64,000 bases of DNA, taken from assembly GCF_002968015.1 (NCBI RefSeq), contig NZ_PUIP01000005.1, positions 248,001 through 312,000 of the forward strand. The letters run 5' to 3'. Source of the stretch: Massilia phosphatilytica. GTDB lineage: Bacteria > Pseudomonadota > Gammaproteobacteria > Burkholderiales > Burkholderiaceae_D. The notes under the pieces were generated by a model. It ran no database searches. It was given only the letters and a program-made list of their open reading frames with translations, and was not told the DNA's origin. Below are positions 25,399 to 34,083 of the stretch, in pieces. A program made the position numbers and the translations under genes. Position 1 is the first letter of the stretch. Each line of letters starts with the position of its first letter.

Positions 25399-25754
25399 GG
25401 TTTACCTCCTCCTGTAAATTTTTTGTAATGCCGACAATTTCAGGCGCGCGTCGGTCCGATCGTGGCCGCGTTCGTTCACGACCAGCGAGCCGGCCATGCC
25501 GGATTTTTTATCGGATTGCGCAAGCTGCATTCGTACCAGCGGCCGCCCCTCGGGATGCGCCATCCCTGTCGGTTAAGCTGATGCGCTATCGACCGCAAAG
25601 GTCAGCCGATTCGAGCGCTCCGTTCCCGTGGTGACGTGCACCGGCATCGACAGGCTTCCGCATCGCGCGGTGAACATTGCCGGATATCCCTCCGACGGAG
25701 GGAGTTCACTGCTGATTTCAGCGGCGGTCTTGCCCTCGACAGAACGCTTCCCGA
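25399..25754. other. Intergenic region upstream of the porin operon
   Basis: 356 bases with no gene I can support. It must hold the porin promoter. A CCCTCC-GAC-GGAGGG hairpin lies near 25690. On the minus strand two short frames continue past the end of the next gene, but with frame changes, so the 3' part of that gene may be frameshifted here. Confidence 0.4.
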
Positions 25755-26246
25755 TTAACGCCGTTGTTGCCGTTGAGGGCGCGCGCCTGTAGGCGCACTG
25801 TGGTCCCGGGCTTGATGGCTTGAAGGCCCTTCACCACGCATCTCTTGAGGACCCGATCCCCACCTCACTCTGTAAATGTCGAATTCCTGCACAAAAAGAC
25901 TGATTGCCTTCTCGAGGAATTCAGACGCTGTTGTGCCACGCGAGAGTTGATACAAGCTGAGCAAGTTCTCGCTGAGCATGTCGAACGGCGCTACCGTGGC
26001 GACAGGCGTAGCCGATCGTCTGGCCGTCGCTTCGCCGGGGACGGACGCGCCGCCGGTCACTATTGCAGTAAAGATGTCATTGAGCTTGATCTCGGACGGA
26101 GTCAACATGCCGACGCCTGAATCTTCACAATCGGCTGTTTTGCAAACGAGCTGCTGGAGCAAACGCTCACGATCCGGCACCGGCTCGCGACTCACATGAC
26201 GCCGGTTCAGCCATGCACGTACTTCTTCCTTGGTGAACTTCTTCAT
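25755..26246 (-). CDS. Hypothetical protein, possibly frameshifted at its end
   Basis: A 163-residue frame starting MKKFTKEEVRAWLNRRHVS after a good AGGTGG site. The first two thirds look like real protein, with a helical stretch SENLLSLYQLSRGTTASEFL. The last 30 residues (rich in S, P, R, Q) look like out-of-frame translation, and another frame here reads more like protein (CVVKGLQAIKPGTTVRLQAR), which suggests an indel near 25850. I do not recognise the family. The 198 bases to the next gene hold nothing further. Confidence 0.5.
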   Translation of the reverse strand: MKKFTKEEVRAWLNRRHVSREPVPDRERLLQQLVCKTADCEDSGVGMLTPSEIKLNDIFTAIVTGGASVPGEATARRSATPVATVAPFDMLSENLLSLYQLSRGTTASEFLEKAISLFVQEFDIYRVRWGSGPQEMRGEGPSSHQARDHSAPTGARPQRQQRR

Positions 26247-26444
26247 TCGGACCACCTCTGCAAGATGATGTTGCCGGGGCCAATGCTGCGGCCCCGGTAG
26301 TGCCCCAGGCTCATTGAGGCATAGCGGCCGGAATGGCCCATCCCCGCCCCCTTCGGCTCTGCCGCCACACGTAATCGCCGATTTCAATTCCTTTGTGCTG
26401 TTGCGCGGTGCCCCTCAGCTTCTTGTTGTCGAGCCTGTGCGTCG

Positions 26445-27290
26445 TTACCCGCGCAACGCTTTTCTCTCGGCCAAGTCGATGGCCTCGACGATGTCGGCCG
26501 ATTTGAAACCGAGCTTTTCTGCCACCTTGCGGAAGAATCCAGGTGCCTTTGCAATGAGGGCGTTCCGCGCCGGCAGCACCACCATGTCGCTGCGCCGTTC
26601 CATGCCGCGGATCACCCCATCGACAACCTCTTCGCGCGAGATCATCCGCCACAGCCCGCCCTTGTTGCCGCCCCAGAGCTTGACGCCGGCGGCATCGGCA
26701 TGGACCTGGTCCATCATGGGCGTGTGAAAGAACGTCGGGTGCACGCTGCCGACGCCCACGCCCAAATGCTTCACTTCCAGGCGGATGCTGTCGCACATGG
26801 CCCAGACGGCGGCCTTGCTGGCCGTGTAGTGAGCCTGAAGCGGCGAATGCACGAACGCCGCCATCGAGGAAATGGCCATCAGGTAGCCGTGCTGCTTGGC
26901 GACATGGGGCAGCCCGGCTTTCAGCGTGCGCCAGACCCCGTTCAGGTTGATGTCGATGACGCGATCGAAAGCCGCCGGATGCATGGAGGCCATGGGCGAC
27001 ACCTCATCGATGCCGGCGTTGGCAATCACCACATCGATGCCCCCGAAATGGGCGGCGGCAGAGTCCATCGCTGCCTGCAGGTCTTCGTAGGAGCGGACGT
27101 CGACGCGCCAGGCCCTGGCCTCCTGCTCGCCGCCAAGGCTCTGCGCGAGCCGCTTGGCGGCCGCTTCGTCCAGGTCGAAGAGCGCCAGCCGCGCTCCCCT
27201 GGCCGATAGCGCACCCGCGAGGGCGCTTCCCAGCCCTCCGGTGGCACCGGTGATGGCCACGACGCGGCCGCTCAAGTCATAGTGGGACAT
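26445..27290 (-). CDS. Short-chain dehydrogenase/reductase (first)
   Basis: A 281-residue classical SDR: cofactor motif TGATGGLG, NAG motif (IANAGIDE), catalytic Ser in AISSMAAF and YTASK (Tyr-Lys). Asp after the second strand (LFDLDEA) favours NAD(H). The ATG at 27290 has an AAGGAG site; an in-frame upstream ATG at 27332 is less likely. It forms a unit with a second SDR and an alpha/beta hydrolase, so oxidation and hydrolysis of a ketone, alcohol or ester substrate is a fair inference. Confidence 0.85.
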   Translation of the reverse strand: MSHYDLSGRVVAITGATGGLGSALAGALSARGARLALFDLDEAAAKRLAQSLGGEQEARAWRVDVRSYEDLQAAMDSAAAHFGGIDVVIANAGIDEVSPMASMHPAAFDRVIDINLNGVWRTLKAGLPHVAKQHGYLMAISSMAAFVHSPLQAHYTASKAAVWAMCDSIRLEVKHLGVGVGSVHPTFFHTPMMDQVHADAAGVKLWGGNKGGLWRMISREEVVDGVIRGMERRSDMVVLPARNALIAKAPGFFRKVAEKLGFKSADIVEAIDLAERKALRG

Positions 27291-27344
27291 TTCATTCTCC
27301 TTGGGATAGTCGGCAGTCTGCGCCATGACCACTCGTGCCTGCCT

Positions 27345-27455
27345 TCACCCGCTGCGCCTTGCGCACATGGCAGAACGTGGGCCGGGTCGGTGCGACGGTG
27401 TCGTGCTCGCAGACGCAGAACGGGGCGGGACAGAGCAACTGGCGGGCCATGATCT
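27345..27455 (-). pseudogene. Fragment of a second alpha/beta hydrolase gene
   Basis: About 110 bases closely match 28486-28610 in the intact hydrolase gene, with the same strand sense. Minus-strand translation keeps FCVCEHDTVAPTR, the catalytic Asp region, and HVRKA. One end shows a clean deletion of about 19 bases relative to the intact gene. The fragment lies exactly between the two SDR genes, as if a hydrolase-SDR pair had been duplicated and one hydrolase then lost. Confidence 0.85.
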
Positions 27456-27459
27456 TTTC

Positions 27460-28314
27460 TCAGCGCTGTGATTCAGCCTCGAGTTGTTGGATCAGGGCCT
27501 GCATTTCCTTGTGTCGACTCAGTACGACATCGGTCAGTACACCGAAGATGCCGCGGAAGAGTGAGAACGGAACCCACCGCCATGGCGCGTAGATGCGCGG
27601 CCTGCGATACCGCACACCTTTCGCGATCGCACGTGCTACCTGCTCGGGGGGAATGGCCCGACGCAGCCATCCTGGGAGTCCGGCCTCATTCATTTTTGTC
27701 ACGATTGCGTTGCCGCCGAAGGCAACCTGCGCGATGGCCGTGGCCGTCCAACCCGGATAGACGACGCTGGCCGTCGCGCCGGTGTATGCGAACTCTGCTC
27801 TCAAGCAGCGTGCGAGCATTTCTACCCCGGCCTTCGATGCGGCATAAGGTGCATTCGCCATGCCGTTGAGAAAAGCGTATGCGGAAGACGTGACAAGGAC
27901 TTGGCCCCCGTTGCGAATAATCTCCGGCAGCGCCGCGCGAATCGTGCGCCAGACGCCAAGCAAATCCACTTCCACGATTTTCTCGAACTCGGCCTCATCG
28001 CAACTGGCAATTGTTGAGGCGCCACTACGCCACGAAATGCCAGCGTTGGCAAAAACCACATCCAGGCGCCCGAAGCGTTGGATCGTGTTCTGGATGACAG
28101 CCTTCGTTGCCGCGGCGTCGGTGACGTCAAGCGCCACAGGTAGCACCCGGGATGGGGAAAACTCGTTTGCCAGTTTATCCACAGCCGTTTGCTGCATATC
28201 GGTCAACACCAGACTCGCGCCGAGGGCATAGAGTTCGCGCGCGGTCGCGGCGCCGATGCCGCCTGCCGCGCCGGTGATCAGCACCACCTTGTCGTTCAAG
28301 TCGTAAGTCATCAT
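27460..28314 (-). CDS. Short-chain dehydrogenase/reductase (second)
   Basis: A 284-residue classical SDR with TGAAGGIG, the NAG motif (FANAGISW), LVTSSAYAFL and YAASK. LTDMQQ after the second strand suits NAD(H). The C-terminal extension RPRIYAPWRWVPFSLFRGIF is hydrophobic and may touch the membrane, as in some lipid- or steroid-acting SDRs. A second ATG 3 bases downstream is equally possible as start. It lies 60 bases after the hydrolase gene. Confidence 0.85.
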   Translation of the reverse strand: MMTYDLNDKVVLITGAAGGIGAATARELYALGASLVLTDMQQTAVDKLANEFSPSRVLPVALDVTDAAATKAVIQNTIQRFGRLDVVFANAGISWRSGASTIASCDEAEFEKIVEVDLLGVWRTIRAALPEIIRNGGQVLVTSSAYAFLNGMANAPYAASKAGVEMLARCLRAEFAYTGATASVVYPGWTATAIAQVAFGGNAIVTKMNEAGLPGWLRRAIPPEQVARAIAKGVRYRRPRIYAPWRWVPFSLFRGIFGVLTDVVLSRHKEMQALIQQLEAESQR

Positions 28315-28374
28315 GTACTTTCTTTTGTGGAAGGAATGGCCAGCACCTTTGCGGCAGAAGCAGGATCGGCTTGT

Positions 28375-29265
28375 TCAGCGCACTGGAACATGGCGGCGCA
28401 GGAAGTCGATCTGGTCGGCCACTACCTTCTCGAAGCCTTTCCCGACATAAACATCGAAGTGCCCCTCCCGGTAGAGCTTTACCTCTCCCCGCGGCGCCTT
28501 ACGGACATGGCGGAGCGTGGACCGCGTCGGTGCAACGGTGTCGTGCTCGCAAACGCAGAACAGGGCGGGACAGCGCAACTGGCGGGCCAGCTTGCCGGGA
28601 CGGTAGGTCATGATCTCCAGCGCGGCGCGCGCGGCAACACGGTTCTGGAACGGAAAATCGCGTGGCACCAGCTTGAGGTAACCGGCCAGGCAATCGTGCG
28701 CCGTCATCAGCGCGGCCGAGCATGGCGCGCCGCTGATATCCACCATGATCGGCTTCGCGCCGAACCAGGCGAGCAGCCGGTCGGCAATGGCGAGTGGCAT
28801 GACGCGCAGCGAAGTGATCGGACTCATCGCCAGCCCCGAAGCAAGGCCATCAGTAAAGAGGCATTGCGCGATGACTGCGCTGACCCCCTCCACCGTGGCA
28901 CCGGTATGGACGGCGTGCCCGCCGCCGAAAGAGGTCCCCCAGACCACGACGCGACGTCCGTCGACCTGCGCAAGCCCGCGTGCGAACTCGACGGCCGCCC
29001 GCCAGTCAGCCTGCTGCTTACGGACATCCAACAGTTGGCGCGGCGTCCCTTCGCTGCCTCCGAAATGCCGATAGTCGAACACCAGGCAGGCATATCCGGC
29101 GGCCTGGAAACGTTCGGCATAGGCATCCAGCCGCATCTGCCGCACGCCGCCCAAACCGTGCGCCATCACAATGATGGGTGCCGGCTGGCTACCTTGCGGG
29201 AGGTACAACCATGCCGCACAGCGCTCGCCCTGTGATGAGAAATGAATTTCGGAACGAGTTGCCAT
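28375..29265 (-). CDS. Alpha/beta hydrolase
   Basis: A 296-residue serine hydrolase: oxyanion region IIVMAHGLGGVRQMRL, nucleophile elbow GTSFGGGH, catalytic Asp in CEHDTVAP and His in REGHFDVY. The length and lack of a signal peptide suggest a cytoplasmic esterase, thioesterase or C-C hydrolase. First gene of the leftward hydrolase-SDR-SDR unit, divergent from a TetR gene. Confidence 0.87.
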   Translation of the reverse strand: MATRSEIHFSSQGERCAAWLYLPQGSQPAPIIVMAHGLGGVRQMRLDAYAERFQAAGYACLVFDYRHFGGSEGTPRQLLDVRKQQADWRAAVEFARGLAQVDGRRVVVWGTSFGGGHAVHTGATVEGVSAVIAQCLFTDGLASGLAMSPITSLRVMPLAIADRLLAWFGAKPIMVDISGAPCSAALMTAHDCLAGYLKLVPRDFPFQNRVAARAALEIMTYRPGKLARQLRCPALFCVCEHDTVAPTRSTLRHVRKAPRGEVKLYREGHFDVYVGKGFEKVVADQIDFLRRHVPVR

Positions 29266-29308
29266 TTGTAGTCATCTCCAATGTTGTAGTCGTCTCCATT
29301 TGTTGGAG
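29266..29308. promoter_or_regulatory. Tandem repeat and dyad in the hydrolase/TetR divergent region
   Basis: TTGTAGTC[A/G]TCTCCA occurs at 29266-29280 and 29284-29298 (period 18), overlapping the dyad CTCCA-N5-TGGAG at 29294-29308. The 78-base region separates the hydrolase gene from a divergent TetR gene, so these are candidate operator elements. Confidence 0.55.
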
Positions 29309-29343
29309 TCAACTCTATACTTGGAATGTGCTATAGTCAAGCC

Positions 29344-30009
29344 ATGAATGAAGACAAGCCCACTCGCACTCAGCGGCGTACCGAGGAAATGCGCCGCACC
29401 ATCATCGAGATCGCGTCGCAAATCCTCGCCGAAGGCGGCACAGCCGCACTTAGCGCAGAGGAAGTCGCACGCCGTGCCGACATTGCGCCGCAGACGGTTT
29501 ACAACCGGGTTGGCGGCAAAGGCGCCCTGCTGGCTGCCGCGACCGAATCGGCCATGCTCGAGAACCGCCGCCACATGGATGCGGCGTATGCGGCGCCGGG
29601 ATCGCCGCTGGAACGCATCCTGCGAGCCGGAGCGGCCTATCGGCGATTCGCGCTGGAGCAACCGATCCAATTCCTGCTCCTGGCCTCGCCGCCCGACGAC
29701 CTGGAAACCGCCAAGACCCTGATGGCACTGGTCGCCGAACAGAACAGCAAGCTGGAACAGGCGCTGCGGGAAGGGATCGCGTGTGGCGAGGTTCGTGATG
29801 ACATCGACCCCGCCGCGATGGCGACTGCGCTTTGGGGAATGTTCAACGGTGTGCTGACGCTGGCAGTGCGCAACGATGGATTCAAGCTGGAGGACTCCGC
29901 TTGGCAAAAGGTCCTTGCGTCGGCGACCCTCGTGCTTCAAGCCGGCTTGGCCGGCAGGCAGGCAAGCGCAGCCATAGCGCCCTCTTCGCGTCGTCGGCGA
30001 TTCGGGTAA
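29344..30009 (+). CDS. TetR-family transcriptional regulator (hydrolase/SDR unit)
   Basis: A 221-residue protein with N-terminal TetR HTH: RRTIIEIASQILAEGG, LSAEEVARRADIAPQTVYN, RVGGKGALL. The C-terminal ligand domain is helical and divergent, as usual. It is divergent from the hydrolase-SDR-SDR unit over a repeat-rich promoter region and is the natural repressor candidate for it. The ATG at 29344 is preferred to one 18 bases upstream, which sits in the promoter. Confidence 0.85.
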   Translation: MNEDKPTRTQRRTEEMRRTIIEIASQILAEGGTAALSAEEVARRADIAPQTVYNRVGGKGALLAAATESAMLENRRHMDAAYAAPGSPLERILRAGAAYRRFALEQPIQFLLLASPPDDLETAKTLMALVAEQNSKLEQALREGIACGEVRDDIDPAAMATALWGMFNGVLTLAVRNDGFKLEDSAWQKVLASATLVLQAGLAGRQASAAIAPSSRRRRFG

Positions 30010-30094
30010 AACACCTGTCGGAACCCGCCGGCAATATCACCGGTAATTGGACGATATAATCGCGACAACGTGAACGCCGGAAGGAGCCGGATTT

Positions 30095-30667
30095 TTGAAC
30101 CACAAGACCAGCACGGCGAGCAAGGCGGATCTGACGCGCCAGCGGATCCTTGACGCCGCCGCGGCGATCGTCGTCGACAAGGGCGTGCAGTTCCTGACCC
30201 TCGACCTCGTCGCGGCACGCGCCGCGGTCAGCAAGGGCGGTCTCCTCTATCATTTCAAAAGCAAGGACCAGCTGATCGAGGATCTGCTGGGCCATACGTT
30301 CGACTTGTTCGAGGGAAGCGTCGAGAAATGGGCGGACCGGGATGCGCGACCTGGCGCCTGGCTGCGCGGCTACATCCGCGCCAGCTTCCCGACGGAAGGC
30401 GAACAGCACATCAACGCGGCGGCGACGGCCGTTGCACTGATCGCTGCGCTCGGTCAGTTACCGTCCCTCAGGGATATTTATGCCGATCATGCGGCACGGT
30501 GGCATGAAAAACTGCGGGGCGACGGTGTCGATCTCGACCTCGCCATGGTGGTGCGCATGGCCGTCGATGGCTTGTGGATGTCCGAAGGTATGAAACTGAG
30601 CAACCTGGATGCGGCACAACGACAGCGGATCGTGCAGCGCCTGCTTCAGCTGACCGAACAGGCATGA
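30095..30667 (+). CDS. TetR-family transcriptional regulator (orphan)
   Basis: A 190-residue TetR protein: RQRILDAAAAIVVDKGV, LTLDLVAARAAVSKGGLLYHF, KSKDQLIEDLL. The C-terminal region RMAVDGLWMSEGMKLSNLDAAQR resembles TetR_C domains found beside efflux or fatty-acid genes. The start is TTG at 30095, with AAGGAG 8 bases upstream; a TATAAT box lies at 30055-30060. It is not divergent from any operon; it converges on the chemoreceptor gene, so its targets are unknown. Confidence 0.85.
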   Translation: MNHKTSTASKADLTRQRILDAAAAIVVDKGVQFLTLDLVAARAAVSKGGLLYHFKSKDQLIEDLLGHTFDLFEGSVEKWADRDARPGAWLRGYIRASFPTEGEQHINAAATAVALIAALGQLPSLRDIYADHAARWHEKLRGDGVDLDLAMVVRMAVDGLWMSEGMKLSNLDAAQRQRIVQRLLQLTEQA

Positions 30668-30696
30668 GCCGCCGAATATCTTCGCGGACATCGGTG

Positions 30697-32694
30697 TCAC
30701 GCCGCGCTCAACCGTAACGGCGATTCCCGGTGCGACGCGGGCATGGCGGCAGCCTGCGCCGTCCCGGTGCCGATGCGGAATTCCGACACCAGCGACACCA
30801 GCACGGCCGCCTGCTGCCGGAGACTCTCGGCCGCGGCCGCCGCTTCCTCGACGAGGGCGGCATTCTGCTGCGTCATCCCATCCATCTGGCCGACCGCTTG
30901 CGTCACCTCGCCGATGCCTGTGCTCTGCTCGGCGCTAGCGGCCGCGATGTCGCCGATGATGGCCGCGACGGCGCGCACGCTCGCCACCAGATCGTCCATT
31001 GTCGCGCCGGCCTTGCCCACGAGCGCGCTGCCCCGGTCCACCCGTGCGACCGACTCTCCGATCAGCGCCTTGATTTCCCCGGCCGCGCTGGCGCTCCGCT
31101 GCGCCAGGCTACGGACCTCGCTCGCAACCACGGCGAAGCCGCGGCCCTGTTCTCCCGCGCGTGCGGCTTCGACCGCGGCGTTCAGTGCCAGGATGTTCGT
31201 CTGGAAGGCAATGCCGTCAATGACGCCGATGATGTTTGCCACCTTGTCGGATGCGGCGTTGATGGCCGCCATCGTCTCGACGACTTCCGCCACGACTTCG
31301 CCGCCGCGCCTGGCCACGTCCGACGCCCCGGCGGCAAGCTCCCTGGCCTGCGCCGCGTTGGCGGAATTCTGGCGCACCGTACCGGCCAATTCCTCCATCG
31401 AGGCGGCGGTCTGCTCCACCGCGCCGGCCTGCTGTTCGGTGCGTGCCGAAAGATCGGCGTTGCCCTGGCTGATCTCGGTGCTGGCGGACGCCACGCTGGC
31501 CGCACACGCCTGCACGCGTACCAGCACCTGTTCGATCTTCGTGATGAACGCGTTGAAGCCGTTGCCGATCGTCGCAAGTTCATCGTTGCCCTTGACCGCG
31601 AGCCGCCTGGTCAAGTCTGCGTTGCCGCCAGCCAGCTGCGTCATCGCGGCGGCGAGTTCCCGCAATGGCCGCGTCTGGCGCCGCAACACGTACAGCATGG
31701 TGAACGCCGCCGCGGCCGCGCAAAGCGCGGACACGATGATTGTGTACATCATCAGTTCCCGCGCCGGCGCGGTCGTTACGCTCTTCGGGAACGACATGCG
31801 CACGGCCCAGGGTGGCTGTCCCCCGGCGAAGTGCAGCGGTTGCACGAGGTGCACGATGGCGCCGTCGTCGTACTGGAATGTCCGGCCGGCGCGGACCGCG
31901 GCCAGGGCGGCGGCCGGCAGGTCGTCGGCCTGCTTCCCATTGCGCGCGGGATCCGGGTGGCTCGCGTAGGTGCCGCCGTTCGAGACCAGCGCCAGGCGCC
32001 CGCCCTCGACCGTCTTCAACCCGGCCAGCATCTCGCCGAGCTTCGTCAGCACGAAGTCGGCGCTGACGACGCCCTTGAACTGTCCGTCGACGACAATCGG
32101 GCTGACCAGCGACGTCAACTGCACCTGCTTCCCATCGACCGTGTACGCGGCCGGCTCGGTGATCATGCGCTTGCCGCTTGTGCGCGGCGTGTAATACCAG
32201 TCGTTGACGCCCGGCGCGTCGCCGAACACGATCGGCTCGACGTGGAGGCTGCCGTCCGGCTGGCGCGTGTAATACGGCATGTAGCGGCCGGTGGCATCGA
32301 ACCGGCGGTCGCGTGCCGCGAACGCCGCGTCCTTGCCGTCCAGCGCGTTCGGCTCCATCGTCACGGACGCACCCGACAGGTCGGCGGCGCCCAGCAGGAT
32401 CGCCTTGGTCATGTCGTCGACCTGATCGCGGCCCAGCGGGTGCTGCGCCGCCAGCGTCGCGCCGACGGACCCCGCGAGCGCGTCGATGGCGCTGAAGCTC
32501 CGGTCGATGCGGCCCGCGAGCTTGCTCGCCGCCTCGGCGGCGGCGGTGTGCGCGAGCCGCATAGCGGCGTTCTCCGCGCTGTCGCGGCTGCGCACGCCGG
32601 TCACGGCGGCGGTGGACGCGAGGCTTACGACGACAAGCAGGACCGCGGCGATGCTGATGCGGGCGTTCAGGGAAAGGTTGTTCGGTGGTGTCAT
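30697..32694 (-). CDS. Methyl-accepting chemotaxis protein with Cache sensor
   Basis: A 665-residue chemoreceptor: transmembrane helix near 12-34, a large periplasmic dCache-type sensor ([40 protein letters not shown]), a second transmembrane helix near 330-350, HAMP, and the signalling tip [20 protein letters not shown]. Cache domains bind small organic acids, amino acids or amines directly. The gene is 29 bases after the MFS transporter and is the last gene of the long DUF1329 operon, so its ligand is probably that operon's substrate. The ATG at 32694 has a GAAGGA site; longer frames upstream run into the transporter gene. Confidence 0.92.
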   Translation of the reverse strand: MTPPNNLSLNARISIAAVLLVVVSLASTAAVTGVRSRDSAENAAMRLAHTAAAEAASKLAGRIDRSFSAIDALAGSVGATLAAQHPLGRDQVDDMTKAILLGAADLSGASVTMEPNALDGKDAAFAARDRRFDATGRYMPYYTRQPDGSLHVEPIVFGDAPGVNDWYYTPRTSGKRMITEPAAYTVDGKQVQLTSLVSPIVVDGQFKGVVSADFVLTKLGEMLAGLKTVEGGRLALVSNGGTYASHPDPARNGKQADDLPAAALAAVRAGRTFQYDDGAIVHLVQPLHFAGGQPPWAVRMSFPKSVTTAPARELMMYTIIVSALCAAAAAFTMLYVLRRQTRPLRELAAAMTQLAGGNADLTRRLAVKGNDELATIGNGFNAFITKIEQVLVRVQACAASVASASTEISQGNADLSARTEQQAGAVEQTAASMEELAGTVRQNSANAAQARELAAGASDVARRGGEVVAEVVETMAAINAASDKVANIIGVIDGIAFQTNILALNAAVEAARAGEQGRGFAVVASEVRSLAQRSASAAGEIKALIGESVARVDRGSALVGKAGATMDDLVASVRAVAAIIGDIAAASAEQSTGIGEVTQAVGQMDGMTQQNAALVEEAAAAAESLRQQAAVLVSLVSEFRIGTGTAQAAAMPASHRESPLRLSAA

Positions 32695-32723
32695 GCTTCG
32701 ATCCTTCGGCGTTTCACGGACAA

Positions 32724-34028
32724 TTACGACTGGCTGGCCACAGCGCGCGCGCGTACGCCGGCGAACAGGAGGACGACGCTCGCGACGACGAGGATGGCAA
32801 GAAGGTACAGCGCATCGTCCATGCTGCCGGTCGCGGTCTTGATGCGGCCGACGAGCCATGGGCTGACGATGCCGCTGGTGATACCGACGCTGCTGATCAT
32901 GGCGATGCCGGCGGGGCGCGCCTCGGCGGGCAGGTGCGTCGCGGGAATGGCCCAGAATATCGGCAGGGCCGCGAACAACAGGACCATCGCCGTCGACAGG
33001 AGCGCCAGCGCGACGCCGAGGCTGCCCGGATGGGTCGTCAGACCCGCCAGGGCGATGGCGCCGCCGGCCGCACACCCCGCGAAGTAGCGGGCGTGGCCGC
33101 CGCCCCGGTCGGCCCTGCGCGCAATCAACAGCAGGCCGGCGGCGCCAACGGCATTCGGGATCACCGAATACAGGCTCACATGCAGCACGTCGCCGACGCC
33201 GAAATCGCGGATCATCAGCGGCGTCCAGAAGTTCAGCGTCAGCGTCGCCGCCGTCAATGCGAAATACGCGGCGGCGAACGCATAGACGCGCGGATCGCGC
33301 AGGGGCGCGGCCGACACGTGACCGGCACGGCTACCGCCCCGCGGCGCACCGTCGTCGAGGTTCGCGGCCAGCCGGCGTTTCTCGTCCGGCGTGAGCCAGG
33401 CGGCACCGCCGGGGCGATCCTGGAGCCAGAAGTGACCGACCACCGCCAGCACCAGGGCCGGGGCGCCTTCGATGACGAACATCCACTGCCAGCCTTTCAG
33501 GCCCAGCACGCCGGCCATGTCGCGCATGATCCAGCCGGACAGCAGGCCGCCGAGGACACCCGCGACCATGACGCCGGCGAAGAAGATCGACAGGACCGAT
33601 GCGCGCCGGCGCGGCGGATACCACCAGGTCAGGTAAAGCACGATGCCGGGGAAGAAGCCGGCTTCGAACATACCCAGCAGGAACCGGAGCACGTAGAACT
33701 GGTTCGGCGTGGCGACGAACATCATCGAGACCGACGCGGCGCCCCAGAGCAGCATGATGCGCACGAACGACCTGCGCGCGCCGTACTTCGCCAGCAGCAG
33801 GTTGCTGGGCACCTCGAACAGCACATAGCCGACGTAGAAGATGCCGGCGCCCAGCCCGTAGGTCGCATCGGTGAAGCCGAGGTCCTGCTTCAACTGGAGC
33901 TGCGCAAAGCCGATGTTGATGCGGTCCAGGAAAGACACGACATAGCAGATGAACAGGAAGGGGATGATGCGCCGCGATACCTTGCGGTAGAGCGCATCGT
34001 CGTTGGGGTGGTGTGCGGCGTCGTGCAT
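32724..34028 (-). CDS. MFS transporter, anion:cation symporter type
   Basis: A 434-residue twelve-helix transporter. The N-terminus [20 protein letters not shown] is the ACS (phthalate/tartrate/glucarate-type) signature, followed by [17 protein letters not shown] and [23 protein letters not shown] members import organic anions with protons. It lies between an aldehyde dehydrogenase and a chemoreceptor gene in one operon and is the likely uptake route for a carboxylate substrate or intermediate. Confidence 0.88.
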   Translation of the reverse strand: MHDAAHHPNDDALYRKVSRRIIPFLFICYVVSFLDRINIGFAQLQLKQDLGFTDATYGLGAGIFYVGYVLFEVPSNLLLAKYGARRSFVRIMLLWGAASVSMMFVATPNQFYVLRFLLGMFEAGFFPGIVLYLTWWYPPRRRASVLSIFFAGVMVAGVLGGLLSGWIMRDMAGVLGLKGWQWMFVIEGAPALVLAVVGHFWLQDRPGGAAWLTPDEKRRLAANLDDGAPRGGSRAGHVSAAPLRDPRVYAFAAAYFALTAATLTLNFWTPLMIRDFGVGDVLHVSLYSVIPNAVGAAGLLLIARRADRGGGHARYFAGCAAGGAIALAGLTTHPGSLGVALALLSTAMVLLFAALPIFWAIPATHLPAEARPAGIAMISSVGITSGIVSPWLVGRIKTATGSMDDALYLLAILVVASVVLLFAGVRARAVASQS

Positions 34029-34083
34029 GCGTGTCTCCCGAGTTGTGATGTGCCGCGGCGTCTACCGCGCCGTACGGCCGGAA

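Noticed and set aside
25399..25634. Plus-strand frame starting MPTISGARRSDRGR
   Set aside because: Arginine- and serine-rich, no ribosome site, no family resemblance; it lies in the porin promoter region.
30730..33087. A 785-codon open frame on the plus strand
   Set aside because: It is antisense to the chemoreceptor and MFS genes, is rich in R, H, G and A, and has no recognisable domain. Such frames are common opposite real genes in GC-rich DNA.
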